Part shown: piece after piece, positions 26,048 through 37,021 of the stretch | How positions within the stretch are numbered: the stretch's first letter is position 1 | How the letters are laid out: every line of letters begins with the position of its first letter | Assembly (NCBI GenBank): GCA_035048485.1 | Contig: CM068585.1 | Coordinates: 53,202,910-53,266,909, forward strand | Source: Pteria penguin | Taxonomy: Eukaryota; Mollusca; Bivalvia; Pterioida; Pteriidae | Direction of reading: 5' to 3' | Length of the DNA: 64,000 nucleotides | Made by a program: the position numbers and the translations under genes | Notes under the pieces: model-generated | Told to the model about the DNA's origin: nothing | Seen by the model: the letters and a program-made list of their open reading frames with translations, nothing else | Databases searched by the model: none

Positions 26048-27356
26048 AGAGTGGCCAAATGATACCTGTAATTGTATAGGTACACAGTCTGTGGCGCCTC
26101 CGACATCCTTCTCTATTTTTCCTTTTGTTTGAACCATTCCGGTGATACATGTATTGATCTTTGGAACACAATACTTAAATTTCCATTTGGGTAAGAGCCA
26201 ACTTGGATCAAAGAAGCTATATAATGCAACTTCAGTCATCTGTGATATGGAAGACTTTAAAGAAAGTATACTGCAGGAACTGTTTGAAGAAGCATAAAAA
26301 CTATTATAATTTAGATATTTTATTGAAATACTTTTAGAAATATCTGAAATCCTTTTAGAATTAATGGCAGTCTACTGTAATGTAGTGTTTTACATTTGAT
26401 GAAGACTTATTGACATAAACCATTGTTTTCTTGTTTATTATTAAAATGAAAGTCTTACAATAATGTAAATAAATATACATGTGTTTCAATTTGTTCATAA
26501 AATGCAGGAAATTGCAAATTGCTGCATTTGCAGGTAAATCCATTTTAAAAGTATATGTATATTACTTTTAATAGAAAGAAATAAAGACATTTGATTCATT
26601 TGTATGAGAAAAGTTGACACAGACATGCAGAGTACAAAACAATGAACACACAAAACACATCACATAAATATTTGTTGTGGTACCAACTTATAGAGGTCAA
26701 TTGAAGTGACATTCGTCTCTCATTTGATGTGGTTACCCAATTTAGAGGTTCACTTTCCCACTCAACACAAAAGCAGTACAATCAAGGAATGCATGTTTAA
26801 AAATTTATGCAGAATCCTCCATATAGAGAACAAGGACCAACAGGTTATTGATGGTGGTAGATCATAAAGATATGAACTCAGATATCATTATGGAATGAAT
26901 ATAATAATATTATAAAATGTTTAGTTACATCAACATGATCCATCCATGCTCTGCCTGTCTGAAAGCAAGCAAAGGTCTTGATTTGTAGGGATTTAGACTA
27001 ACACTCAAAGGGGATGAGGTTCAGGACTTTGTTTTAGTTTATTTTGTTGTCCATCATTTCATCACTAGATATAGTAGCTATGTTTAACTGAAGCTCAGCT
27101 CACTTGTCATTAATGAATCTTTCAATTTTATTATTATCTTGTATAAAATATATATTATATTAATATCCAGATGTGTCATTAAACGTGTCAATAAGGTCGA
27201 AACGTTTTGATTTTTTAAGTCAAAGCATGAAATCCCTCTCTCAATGAAACAAAAACAGTTATAGAATCAAAACTGACAATATGTCATTAAACAGAAATGA
27301 ACATTTAAGAATTTTATGTATTAAATTGTCAAATTGTACAGCATTATTTTGTCTCC
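26048..27356. other. XPNPEP3 3' UTR and convergent intergenic region
   Basis: AT-rich sequence with AATAAA at 26468 and 26580 (plus). A copy of the 'ACCGGTTAACCACACC' interspersed repeat lies at about 26,600-27,030 in reverse orientation. The 3' end of the minus-strand ependymin-related gene converges on it. No other gene is seen. Confidence 0.6.
26600..27030 (-). repeat. Interspersed repeat family R ('TTGCGGTGAGTGGGAAG'), diverged copy
   Basis: On the minus strand it carries TTGATTGTACTGCTTTTGTG, GTTGAGTGGGAAAGTGAACC and, at its far side, CAGACAGGCAGAGCATGGAT. These match the order at 35,700-36,165. Confidence 0.65.
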
Positions 27357-30315
27357 TTATAAACATGGTGAAGGAATATTAAAAATAGTGGGATCCATAA
27401 TATAAGGCGCAACGTCCAACAGATCCATATTATACACCGTGCCAGAGTCGGGATTGGCGTCCCCAAGAAAGAAGCTCACATGCATTGGAATACAGGTGTC
27501 TGCAAAAAATATATTGTAGATAAAGCAGGCAGTTCTATGATAATTGCACGGCAGAAAATTTTCACCTATGGTATTTTTGGCAAAAAAGGTTTTGGAGAAG
27601 TGTATGCTGTTGTTGTTGTTGTTTTTGTTTTGTTTTTGGCTTTTTGAGGGTTTTTTTTTTTTGTTTGTTTTTTTTTTTCTTTTTGTTCGTTTTGGGGTTT
27701 TTTGTTTTGGTTTTTATCTTCTTTTGCTTTTTTGGGAGGGGGTTTGTTTTGATATGTTTTGTTATTTCGCTAGGTCTAATTTCGCTGTTGTATGAAAACT
27801 TGAACACTACGAAATAATAAATTATTGTCAAGTGTTTTGAAACATTTTGGTTTCTAATGAATCAAGGATAATGGCGAAGTTGGTTAAAATTTAGCTTCCT
27901 TACGTGAGTAAGACAAAAGATCCAGGAGCAATGCTATTGCGATGACTCTCTCTCTCTCTTGATACAGCAGAATAAATAAACATCTAAGGATGTTCTGAAT
28001 GGCCAAGATTGTCTATTTGGATACCTGGTGTTATAAAGTCTCAAAGTAAGAAGATTTATTCTAACATATATATTCCCCAGACTTACTAGCAGTGTTAGGT
28101 ATAACTGTGGCCAGCGTGTTGGCGTTAAGATTTCAGAACCGAAATCTGTATGTCTTTACTTTTAGGACGTTGTATTCAATAAATCCTGCACTGATTTCTT
28201 CTGCGTCATCTACAAATAAAGGCAACTGTATCAGCATAACTATAGGTACAGAATGTATGTAGGTAAAGGAGGGTCTAAAACTTTAAATTATTTTCATAGG
28301 CATAACAAGTACAGCAATGCCCCCCCCCCCCTTTCCTCTCTCTCTTAATATTTATATGTACACATATATAAATCCTTTTTGAAGACAACAATTCTATCGT
28401 TTCTGGATACATAAGATATTCGATTCAGAAACAAAAGGATCTAGGTTTGAAATCCGCTTGCACGTTGTCGTCGGTTTCCCTTCCTTGGATGATACCGAGA
28501 AAACCACTTCCTCGGATGATACCGAGAAAACCACTTCCTCGGATGATGCCGAGAAAACCACTTCCTCGGATAATGCCGAGAAAACCAAGGTCTCACGCAG
28601 ACATTGTCATCTAAGAGAGCTTTCATTCATAATATGCTGACGTCGTTCTCTCTCTCTCTCTCTCTCTCCGTAATTAATTCAATTTGTTTACTGTTAATGC
28701 CACGTCAAGATTATCTAACTTATATGATGACGGTACGTGCTGGTGCATTTTCTCAAACTTTTGCTCTCTGCAATAGGTCTTTCCGAGGTCTGGGTCCGGT
28801 GCCATAAATTGAGAAAATACTCGAGTCAATTACTTCATTTTAATTTATTCCATTATCAAACGTTCAAATAAATTGTCATGCAGAATAGTTTAATTATATT
28901 TGTCGGTAGGATAAAACTCAATCAAATCCAAATTCCAGTTATTAATTCATCGTTGGACAGAAGAATTTAAAATTATGACTTACGTATTTTCTCAGTTTAT
29001 GGCACCAGACCCTGATTGCTTATATATAGAATTGTTCTCAATATGATATACATCTTCCATATTGTCAATAATTCATAAGTTACTTATTTACTATTCATTC
29101 GAGCTATACATTTTACACAACCCATAATGATGCCTTCAGAAGTGCTTTAGTTTAAAGGAAAGTGAAAACTTTTACCCGGAATACACTGTCGTATTATGGT
29201 GGTGTCAAGTGGTGATTTTTGACATTTCCCCCCAGAAACTTGAAACTGTTTATTCTGAAAGAAAACAAGTAAAATATTAATATGGGGATGTTCAGAAATG
29301 ACTTTTTAACAGGCCATGGATTCAAAAGTATGCAAATAAAGATAAAAAGGTAATACATGTAAATATTGAAAGTTATTAAACTACATTTGCATGTATACAA
29401 AAAATATTATGATAGTATAATAATTATATTAAAGTTCGTATTGTCCTATGACATATTTGTAATTAGGAAAATTAAAACATGCATGAATGACTATTATTAG
29501 TCGTTCATGCATGTTTTAATTTTCCTAATTACAAATATGTCATGGGACAGTATCTCCAAGTGAGCCGGTGAAGTTCAGTTAATGAGAAGCTTGGCTCATG
29601 CCCAAGATATCACGGGTTCGACTCCCACTATGGGCACAACGGTCTCCAGTTTTCGGATGAGATGGTGAAAACCGAGGTTTCGTGTCACGGTGGGCGTGGC
29701 ACTTAAATGATCGCTTACTACCAATGGCACCCTCTCGGGTTTTCCACTGTATTCTATCAAAAGAATATTGAATACAATAATTGAAAAACACCATTTTGTT
29801 AAAATTTTTAACATCCGTTGTTTCGTAACACATACATGTTTTTCCGAGCTTGCCAGAAAGGTCCGAGATGGTGCGATTGCCCTTACTTCTTCGGGTGAGT
29901 CCGTTGCAAAGGTCTAAATTTCTATGTAATGAATCAGTCAGATACGTGAAATAATCGTGGAGTACCGTAAAACAAGAATATCGGTCATTTATGTCTTAAG
30001 GTTCAGTAGTGTGCTAACCCCAAAGCTCGCCTCACATCGTCTCTTTGTTGAGTGGAGGGCAGCGTCGTAGCTCATCCGATAGTGCGCTCAGCTTAGAGCT
30101 GCGAGGTCCCGGGTCCATATCCAACATGCGACTCGTCAGTAAATGAGGCTCCATGTTACCGTATACCTTGGCATGTAAAAAATCCCTCACTGCTTCCTGC
30201 TCACTGCAATTCCGCAATACTAGGACGTCATCATGAGGTCATGCACCAGACTGCAGTACATGTCACTACCATATTTATAAGTAATATGATTTTAGATTTG
30301 ATCGACGAAGAGAGA

Positions 30316-30358
<43 letters not shown>

Positions 30359-30874
30359 TTAAAATGGACTCGATCCGTTACTTTGCGTTTAGCTTGATTT
30401 TTGAGTGCCCCTCACGCGTAGCTTTTAATACACTTGTAAGTTGTATATAAGACGCTGTCATCATTAATAGCGCGTTAAGAAAAAAGGATAATACATGTAG
30501 TACATGAACTTATTGACAAAAAATACCTGTTTGTAATCATTGAGTATAATGGTGTCGAAGGGCTCTGGGCCTGGAACCAAGGGAGTAAGTTCAAATCCTT
30601 TCAGTCTCAAGTAAGTTCTATTGTTTGTGTAGTCATACGCAGCCATCCCAGATGCATTGTAATAAGTGTATAGAGTCTCAGGGACGGCCTCTTTTGCTGA
30701 TTGGTTAGATTTCCCATCGATGAACACCTGGGCCCAATCGAAATATACCGAGCCTTGCCATTGGTCCGGTGTGCAACATTTGACTGCATCCGATGTGCCA
30801 TGTGAATAAACGCAAAGGTGGAGGAGAGAAACTGGTAGCCACAAGGCAGTGAAAGTGTGCAGTAATGTCCCCAT
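27357..30874 (-). CDS. Ependymin-related secreted glycoprotein, four exons, in-frame TGA in exon 3
   Basis: Ependymin-related proteins are secreted or lysosomal, disulphide-bonded, calcium- or lipid-binding glycoproteins. Exons in coding order: 30874-30527, 29254-29176, 28209-28087, 27499-27357. All borders are AG/GT and phases are continuous (693 bases, 231 codons). The ATG at 30874 begins a hydrophobic signal peptide (LLHTFTALWLPVSLLHLCVY). Family marks: CCTPDQWQGS after the signal, GGKCQKSP, QCIPDDAEE across the exon 2/3 joint, NTCIPMHVSFFLG, and the terminal MDPTIFNIPSPCL-stop. N-glycosylation sequons are visible (NQS, NAS, NRT). Exon 3 contains a TGA (28137-28135) after YRFRF. The same frame then resumes family-like sequence (NTLATVIPNTA) to a good donor. 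The gene is therefore either a recent pseudogene or null allele, or is read through. A TATA box lies upstream. Confidence 0.85.
28489..28594. repeat. 27-bp minisatellite, four copies (ependymin-related gene intron)
   Basis: The unit CTCGGATGATACCGAGAAAA plus CCACTTC repeats four times. Each unit contains a small dyad (CTCGG ... CCGAG). It gives open frames on both strands (SDDTEKTTS on plus), which are artefacts. Confidence 0.93.
28792..29012. mobile_element. MITE family A, copy 3 (ependymin-related gene intron)
   Basis: GGGTCCGGTGCCATAAATTG at the left and TTTATGGCACCAGACCC at the right, with the same core as the copies at 1480 and 5842. It is the most diverged of the three. Confidence 0.9.
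29442..29549. repeat. 108-bp near-perfect palindrome
   Basis: Arms of 52 bp (TGTCCTATGACATATTTGTA ... ATGCATGAATGACTA and its complement) differ at about two positions, with a loop of about 4 bp. It lies in the first intron of the ependymin-related gene, next to a SINE. Confidence 0.92.
29556..29975 (+). mobile_element. tRNA-derived SINE, forward, with internal insertion
   Basis: Head with B box ACGGGTTCGACTCCCACTA (about 29,612), body TTTTCGGATGAGATGGTGAA, and end CTATGTAATGAATCAGTCAG / TGAAATAATCGTGGAGTACC. About 130 bp near 29,725-29,850 has no counterpart in the other copies and may be an insertion. Confidence 0.8.
30050..30290 (+). mobile_element. tRNA-derived SINE, second family
   Basis: Head CGTCGTAGCTCATCCGATAG (A-box-like) and GAGGTCCCGGGTCCATATCC (B-box region), then TTGGCATGTAAAAAATCCCTCACTG and CATGAGGTCATGCACCAG. 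The body matches the headless fragment at 9790-9985. Confidence 0.7.
30307..30353. repeat. (GA)n microsatellite
   Basis: About 45 bp of GA dinucleotides. Confidence 0.95.
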
Positions 30875-30920
30875 CGCTGTTGATATTGCACATAAACACT
30901 TCAACGATATGGGCGACTTT

Positions 30921-30930
30921 TATCTTTATA
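30921..30930 (-). promoter_or_regulatory. TATA box of the ependymin-related gene
   Basis: The minus strand reads GGTATAAAGATAAAAG about 50 bp upstream of the predicted ATG at 30874, the spacing expected for a core promoter with a short 5' UTR. Confidence 0.6.
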
Positions 30931-31141
30931 CCTGTAGATCTAGATGGCGATAAAGGTACACACGGTGTGTACGTATGTCAGTATATTTACATCTAGTCAT
31001 AACAGATGTATGAGATCCAGCCGAATCATTAGGTACTAGTAGTTGTTGGTTCGAATCCCAACCGGTAACAAATTTGCTGCTTTGTAGCGAAATTGACGGG
31101 ATAAAAATCTCTAGCTGTCCATAGAAGAGATCTGGAACAGG

Positions 31142-31560
<419 letters not shown>

Positions 31561-33092
31561 GGTCATGGTCTACCTGCCTACCCGGTCACAAATATGAGTA
31601 AAACGTCAGATGTGGCAAGTAAAATGGCTGAGAATGGGCAAAGTGGTTGACATTTTAAAAGAAGATTCTTCTCTGTCAACATTCAACATCATGCGCTAAA
31701 ATTTGGTTAGCTAAAACAAATAGATGTACAGGAAATTTCGTGACAGGCAAGCATTAGTAATAATATACAAATAATCTAACAACAGCCTTATCTTTGATCT
31801 ATTTATTTTCATTACTATTCATTTATTTATTTAATCATGGAAAATAATTCAATATGGTAGTGTTTGTTATATTCAGTTACAATGTATGACATAGTCATTG
31901 AACGAATACAGCTCTTGGTGATAGGACATGACTCTTCTAATACCAACTAAATTTTGGTAAATCCACGAAAATGACCAATCCCCTACCCCACATTAGTAAA
32001 ATGTTTGGCAATAGTCCTTTTTGGATGCAGTAACGTAGGAACTAACTCAAAGGAGAAAATCAGAAGAGAAAAAAAAGGGGGGGGGGTAGGGAGTCAATTT
32101 TTCATATCTAAGGAATAATTTGAAAAAAAAGGAGGGAAGGGGATACAATCATAATATTTACTATTGTAATCTACTTTAGAAAGATAGAATATCATACAAG
32201 AATTAATATTTTATTATGATTGACTATCATATCAATATCATCATCGAATTTTGGGTAAGGTGGAGCATCACCATAAAATAGGTGTACCCCGGTTCCATGT
32301 TATGTACTACATAACCTTGCACGATAAAAGTACATTAAAACCCCCCACTTAATCCACATAGAGAACACAATACTTTTCAATGCCTGCGTGAGCATGTGAA
32401 TACCATCCGAGTATGTACTGTATTTTTTTTTTAATATTTAATGTGATGTATGCCGCTGGGGCGATTTCATTGTTTTGATATAATATTCTCTTTATTATAT
32501 GATATGATAATTAAAATCGGATACTTTATAGAGAGGCATTATCTAAATTAAATACCGTTTGAAGTTGTTACTCAGAGCTCAGTGTACAACCCGGAGTAAG
32601 ATCAAATCTGTGAAATGGAACTTATTAAATCACCAACCGGAGGCACTAACTCTGTAGAGCTTTCCTTGGGAAGCAAGGAAACTGATACGTCACCTTGTCT
32701 TAAGGGTGTGTTAGAACCTTCAGTACCTCGAGTGGTTCCGATATATAGGTCACAATGCCGAGGTCATGCACCACACAGATGTGGTCATTGTGCAAGTGAA
32801 ATTAAATTTACCGATAGATTTTTATTTTTTTATTTATCTAATTGTTTCAAAATTCTTATATCTTTATTCATTTACTCAATTGATTATTACCGGTAATCAG
32901 TCTATCTAATTATTTCAAAATTCTTATATCTTTATTCATTTACTCATTTAATTATTACTGGTAATCTTAGAATAATAATACCTCATATAAACCTTATATT
33001 TAAATTATATATAAATTATATATATGTATATGTATGTATGTATGTATACAGTGAATTTCTAATTTCCGCAATTATACAGTTTTTACAACAGC
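31561..33092. other. AT-rich intergenic DNA without a convincing gene
   Basis: Contains a G homopolymer (about 32,080) and a 65-bp tandem duplication at 32,837-32,965 (ATTTCAAAATTCTTATATC twice). One 93-codon plus frame at 32615-32896 begins MELIKSPTGGTNS and contains CRGHAPHRCGHC. It has protein-like composition for about 65 codons and then runs into AT-rich sequence. I cannot assign it and see no splice partner. Confidence 0.4.
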
Positions 33093-33954
33093 TTTAAAGT
33101 GCCACTACACCAATTTTTTTCTCATACTAATTTAATAATTTGATGTGAATAAAACCCCTTGATGCCAAAACTTTTACAATCAGATGCTGCAATAAGTAGC
33201 TATTGCTGATTAAACTCCAGATGTTTACCTGTTTAACGCGGCCGCGTGTGCGAGAATATCAATAAATCTCTGTTGTCTGGAATCGAGATCGCTGACGTCA
33301 CATTATGTGGTCACTTCATGGAAACAGGATATATTATAGTAGAAATAAGCCGCTTTTTACATGAAATTTAGTAAGCAAAACAATGAGTACACAAGATTCT
33401 TTTATTAAGATTTATTAGACGAGAGTGATGTTCATTTTTCTTGCGATACATCGTCATTCGAAGAAGGTGAACATGATAGTGACGAGAAAAAAGGTGATGT
33501 AATCCAATGTACTTTGTGTACGTCAGTAGAGCCGTACCAGTAATCCATTTTGATGTTGCTTGACATGATTTCTACCGTTTGTTCGGTTTTATTAAAAATC
33601 GACAAGAAAAAGACTTCTTTGTTGGTTGGGGCAAATTTTCTTTTTCCATGTCGCTCTGTAGCATTCATAAATGTAACAATTTCAATATTGTTTCTCGCAG
33701 TATTCAGTATGTGCCTCCGCACGGGCCGTACGTAATTCATCAATATATTGTAATGTAAAATGTAGGTCAGATATCTTATGTATATATTTATTTATAAAAA
33801 TAATTAACATTAAAGAATTGAGTTCTATGTGTGAACCATGTAATGCTAGGTATTCCGAGTGAGTGAGGGGTTGGGATTGCGCCCTCCCACTGACCTCCTG
33901 AATCCATCACTTATATTCTAGTTACCTCATCTACATCCATTGTATCTACATGGC

Positions 33955-34110
33955 AATCGCGGATTTAGAGGGAGGGGGTCGCCCCCCCCCCCTCCTTTGG
34001 TCACATATTTACCAGTAAAAATCCAGATTTTGCACCAAAAATGGCCGAGAAGTTTGGCTAAAACCCTTTTGGGCCCCTCCTTTTCGGAAATCCTAGATCC
34101 GCCAGTGCAT
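33955..34110. mobile_element. Short dispersed element (GATCCGCCACTG family), copy 2
   Basis: Shares GCGGATTTAGAG, the poly-C run, CCAGTAAAAATCCAGATTTT and TCGGAAATCCTAGATCCGCC with the copy at 18098. Confidence 0.8.
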
Positions 34111-34235
34111 GGGCATCTGATTCTGCCTTATCACTGTCTCGGTATATTCTTATATAAAAATGGTGGTAATACAACACTTACTCTTGATACTTCCCTCTTT
34201 AAATCCGCTTTTCTGATTTTATTATTATTTTTTTT

Positions 34236-34253
34236 ATTCATTCATTCATTCAT

Positions 34254-34292
<39 letters not shown>

Positions 34293-34297
34293 TTTTT
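34236..34297. repeat. (TTCA)n(TTTA)n microsatellite
   Basis: Four-base repeats, first ATTC then ATTT, inside the TIR-bounded element. Confidence 0.95.
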
Positions 34298-35501
34298 GGA
34301 GCTGATGTTTGACTTGCCATTTTCTCATCCGGACTTAAAATTTCCAAATAAGGGTTACTTGCTCCTAAACTACTTAGAGACCCAGGTGAATCAAATGCGA
34401 TTGGTCGCCATTGGACAAAAGGTATTGCACCGGGAAGTGACAATTGTCCCGCTTTGTTGCATTTCAAAGCGAATGGGAAACTTTCTGGTGTAAAATGCAG
34501 AGAACATAAGGTCGAATATTTTGTAGGAACATTTTGCTCGCTTTTCTTTAACAAAATGAATCCACTGGCGTCGTTCATTGGGTGTCTTGGGAAAACCGTG
34601 CATTGACACACCATCGCATTGGTGTTTCCATAATTAGTAGAAACACAACGAACATCCCTCCCCCCACCCCCGACTTTGCTTTACCCGCCCTTGTCTTCAC
34701 GAGGCATTTTTTCTCTTCAATATTATTAAACAACTCTGCTCTTCGGACACTTCTATACTAAAGTCCAGCACTGTATACATAATATGACGTCAGCATCTCT
34801 TCGTCGCAGAATCTGGCGTTTCTGTATATTTACCAGATGTGGCTTAGCAGCGCGCATTACTTATCACAAATATCTCGTTATCTACAGTTGATATGAACTT
34901 CGGGTTTTCGGCAATTTATTTATTGTATGAATATGCACCAATTGAGTGGAAACAATTCAATTTTGAAAATTAGGTTGAAGTGGCACTTTAAATGAAGTCT
35001 TGAAGCGTATTTTCTGTACTTTATATCCGCATAGGTTTGGAGTTAGATACTTTAAGGTCAACATCCGTATTGAACAGCCCGGCAAAAGAGGGTAAACACT
35101 GTATAAAGCAATAACCCCTTCTAAACATGATTACAAAACATTCATTCACTTCAATACATAGGTAATAAAGCAAAATAAGAGTCAAACATATAATAAAATA
35201 AACGTTCTGTCGAGCAAATATACAAATATGCAATCAAGCAAATAAATAGGAAAACAAATAGACGATGAAACGAACAAATATTCAACCAATTGATCAAAAA
35301 CCCATTAGGTATTTGAACAAATATGCTGTTGGGAACACCTCATATAACTTCTGTATATTATGCATTTAACCTCTTTTATTTTAATATAGAAGGTAAAAGA
35401 GACGAAAAATGGTAACAGTCCTCCGAAAGTTAGTGTGAAATAAATAAAAGAACCATTCAATGTCCACTTGGCATGTTATAATATGGAAAAAAGCGTGCTC
35501 A

Positions 35502-35502
<1 letters not shown>

Positions 35503-35572
<70 letters not shown>
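35503..35572. repeat. (CA)n microsatellite followed by A-rich tract
   Basis: About 70 bp of CA/AC followed by poly-A/AAC to about 35,690. It accounts for the Cys-Val and Thr-His frames here. Confidence 0.96.
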
Positions 35573-35573
<1 letters not shown>

Positions 35574-35699
35574 AAAGAACAAAAAAAAAAAAAAACCACC
35601 CAAAAACAACAACAACCAAAAAAAAAAAAAAATAATAATAATAAAACTAAAAAAAAAAGCCCCGTAACAAATGAAAAAAAAAAAGAGAAAACAGAAGAC

Positions 35700-36170
35700 A
35701 TCTGACAAAGCTGTACGGCACAAATCACCAATGACCTGTACACAAAAAATGACAATAGCATAACATACATGGAACTACATTACAAATATATTCGATTGTG
35801 CTGCGGTTACGATACCGACTTAGGACGGTTAATTGAAGTAACAAAAGTCACTCAGTTGGTGTGGTTAACCGGTTTACGGGCGCCCATCTTCCCACTCACC
35901 GCAAAAGCAGCACAATCAAAGGACACACATTTAAAAATTTATAAATAATCCTCCATATAGAGAACAAATTTATGACACACGAAACAATTATACAATGATA
36001 TGTTGCTATCAAAAATATGTAAGGAAACAGCAACATAAGTAAACCGTGCTCTGCCCGTCTGTAAGCGAGCTCAGATCCTTGATCAATAGGAGTCCCGACT
36101 AACAGTCAGAGGGGACGAGGATCAGGGCCTTGTATCCTCTGAAAAAAGCTTGGACAAGGCCCGTCATAGA
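35700..36170 (-). repeat. Interspersed repeat family R, reverse copy
   Basis: On the minus strand: CTGAGCTCGCTTACAGACGG, TTGTGCTGCTTTTGCGGTGA, GTGGGAAGATGGGCGCCCGT, AAACCGGTTAACCACACCAA and CCAATGACCTGTAC. Forward copies lie at 37600-37880, 38145-38400, 40530-40680 and 52290-52490. Confidence 0.85.
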
Positions 36171-36425
36171 GTCCCCACCGCCATAGTAATGATAATAAAA
36201 AACAAAACAAAACAAAAGAAAACAAACAAACAAGAAAATAAATAAAAACTTAAAAATATCTCTTATTAAAATAACTAAAATCCATGTTCGCTGGTAATAT
36301 CAGTCCAGCGTTTGCCTGATTTGATCAAAAGACAGGGATTTTTCTAGGAGATCATAAATTTTCATTTTCAAATTTCATTATCATTATTTATATCTATTTA
36401 ATTATTCCCCGAGCATTTTTTTTTA

Positions 36426-36433
36426 TTCTTTCT

Positions 36434-36482
<49 letters not shown>

Positions 36483-36492
36483 TCTCTCTCTT
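36426..36492. repeat. (CT)n microsatellite
   Basis: About 65 bp of CT dinucleotides with one CTAT interruption. Confidence 0.95.
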
Positions 36493-37021
36493 TGGACATT
36501 TATGGACATCGAAATAGTGCTTCGAATTATCTGTTTCAAAGAGGTGTAACTTTAACATTTAATGGCGTATTATTAGTCTTAGAAAAGGAAAAAAGAATAA
36601 TGTCACACAGGAGAAAGAAATTGGTAGTAATTTCACGTTGTTGTAGCATGAAGACTGGATAAAAGGGACACCCCGTCCCTTGATCACCAAATTTTTATGT
36701 CTTCTGCATTATCACAACATGATTTTTTGAAACAGGTAATTTAAACAGAGTCTGAAACCCATGCTTAGAAAAATACCTTTACTTGTCGAACAGGTGAGCT
36801 AAAAGGAAACAGTAAAACCGAGAGAATAAAATACCCGGAAAACGAAATCACAAGGTATTGCTCTCCATCGCCAACCGGCTCACATTTTGAATATGTATGC
36901 TGTACTGCTTACTTCGATGATAACATTGAGAATTTTCACCAGTGTCATAAACTCTAAGAAAATTGGTGAACGGTGTTAACCTTTAAGATTACTTTGCCAA
37001 TTTGCACCAGTATCTAACACT

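Larger units (their letters stand above)
33093..34992 (-). mobile_element. 1.9-kb DNA transposon relic with TIRs and a broken THAP-domain gene
   Basis: The ends are inverted: TTTAAAGTGCCACTACACC at the left and, in reverse complement at the right, TTTAAAGTGCCACTTCAACC. The minus strand near 34,614-34,390 encodes a THAP zinc-finger domain: HGFPKTPNERRQWIHFVKEK in one frame, then PTKYSTLCSLHFTPESF (the C-x2-H ligand pair) in another frame. The gene is therefore frameshifted at about 34,520. At 33,420-33,545 an acidic plus-strand stretch (SSFEEGEHDSDEKKG) is a second coding remnant. A nested short element sits at 33955-34110. THAP domains are found in P-element-type transposases, so a P-like or related superfamily is plausible. 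No catalytic domain remains. Confidence 0.75.

Noticed and set aside
27544..27831. Phe/Leu-rich and Lys-rich ORFs on opposite strands
   Set aside because: They come from a T-rich tract inside an intron of the ependymin-related gene.
29579..29833. Minus-strand ORFs of 72-84 codons
   Set aside because: Antisense translation of a SINE; similar to many spurious predictions made from this repeat.
35381..35770. 129-codon minus ORF with Cys-Val repeats, similar at one end to a 61-codon ORF at 37783
   Set aside because: The Cys-Val part is (CA)n; the shared end (MYVMLLSFFVYRSLVICA-like) is repeat family R, not a protein family.
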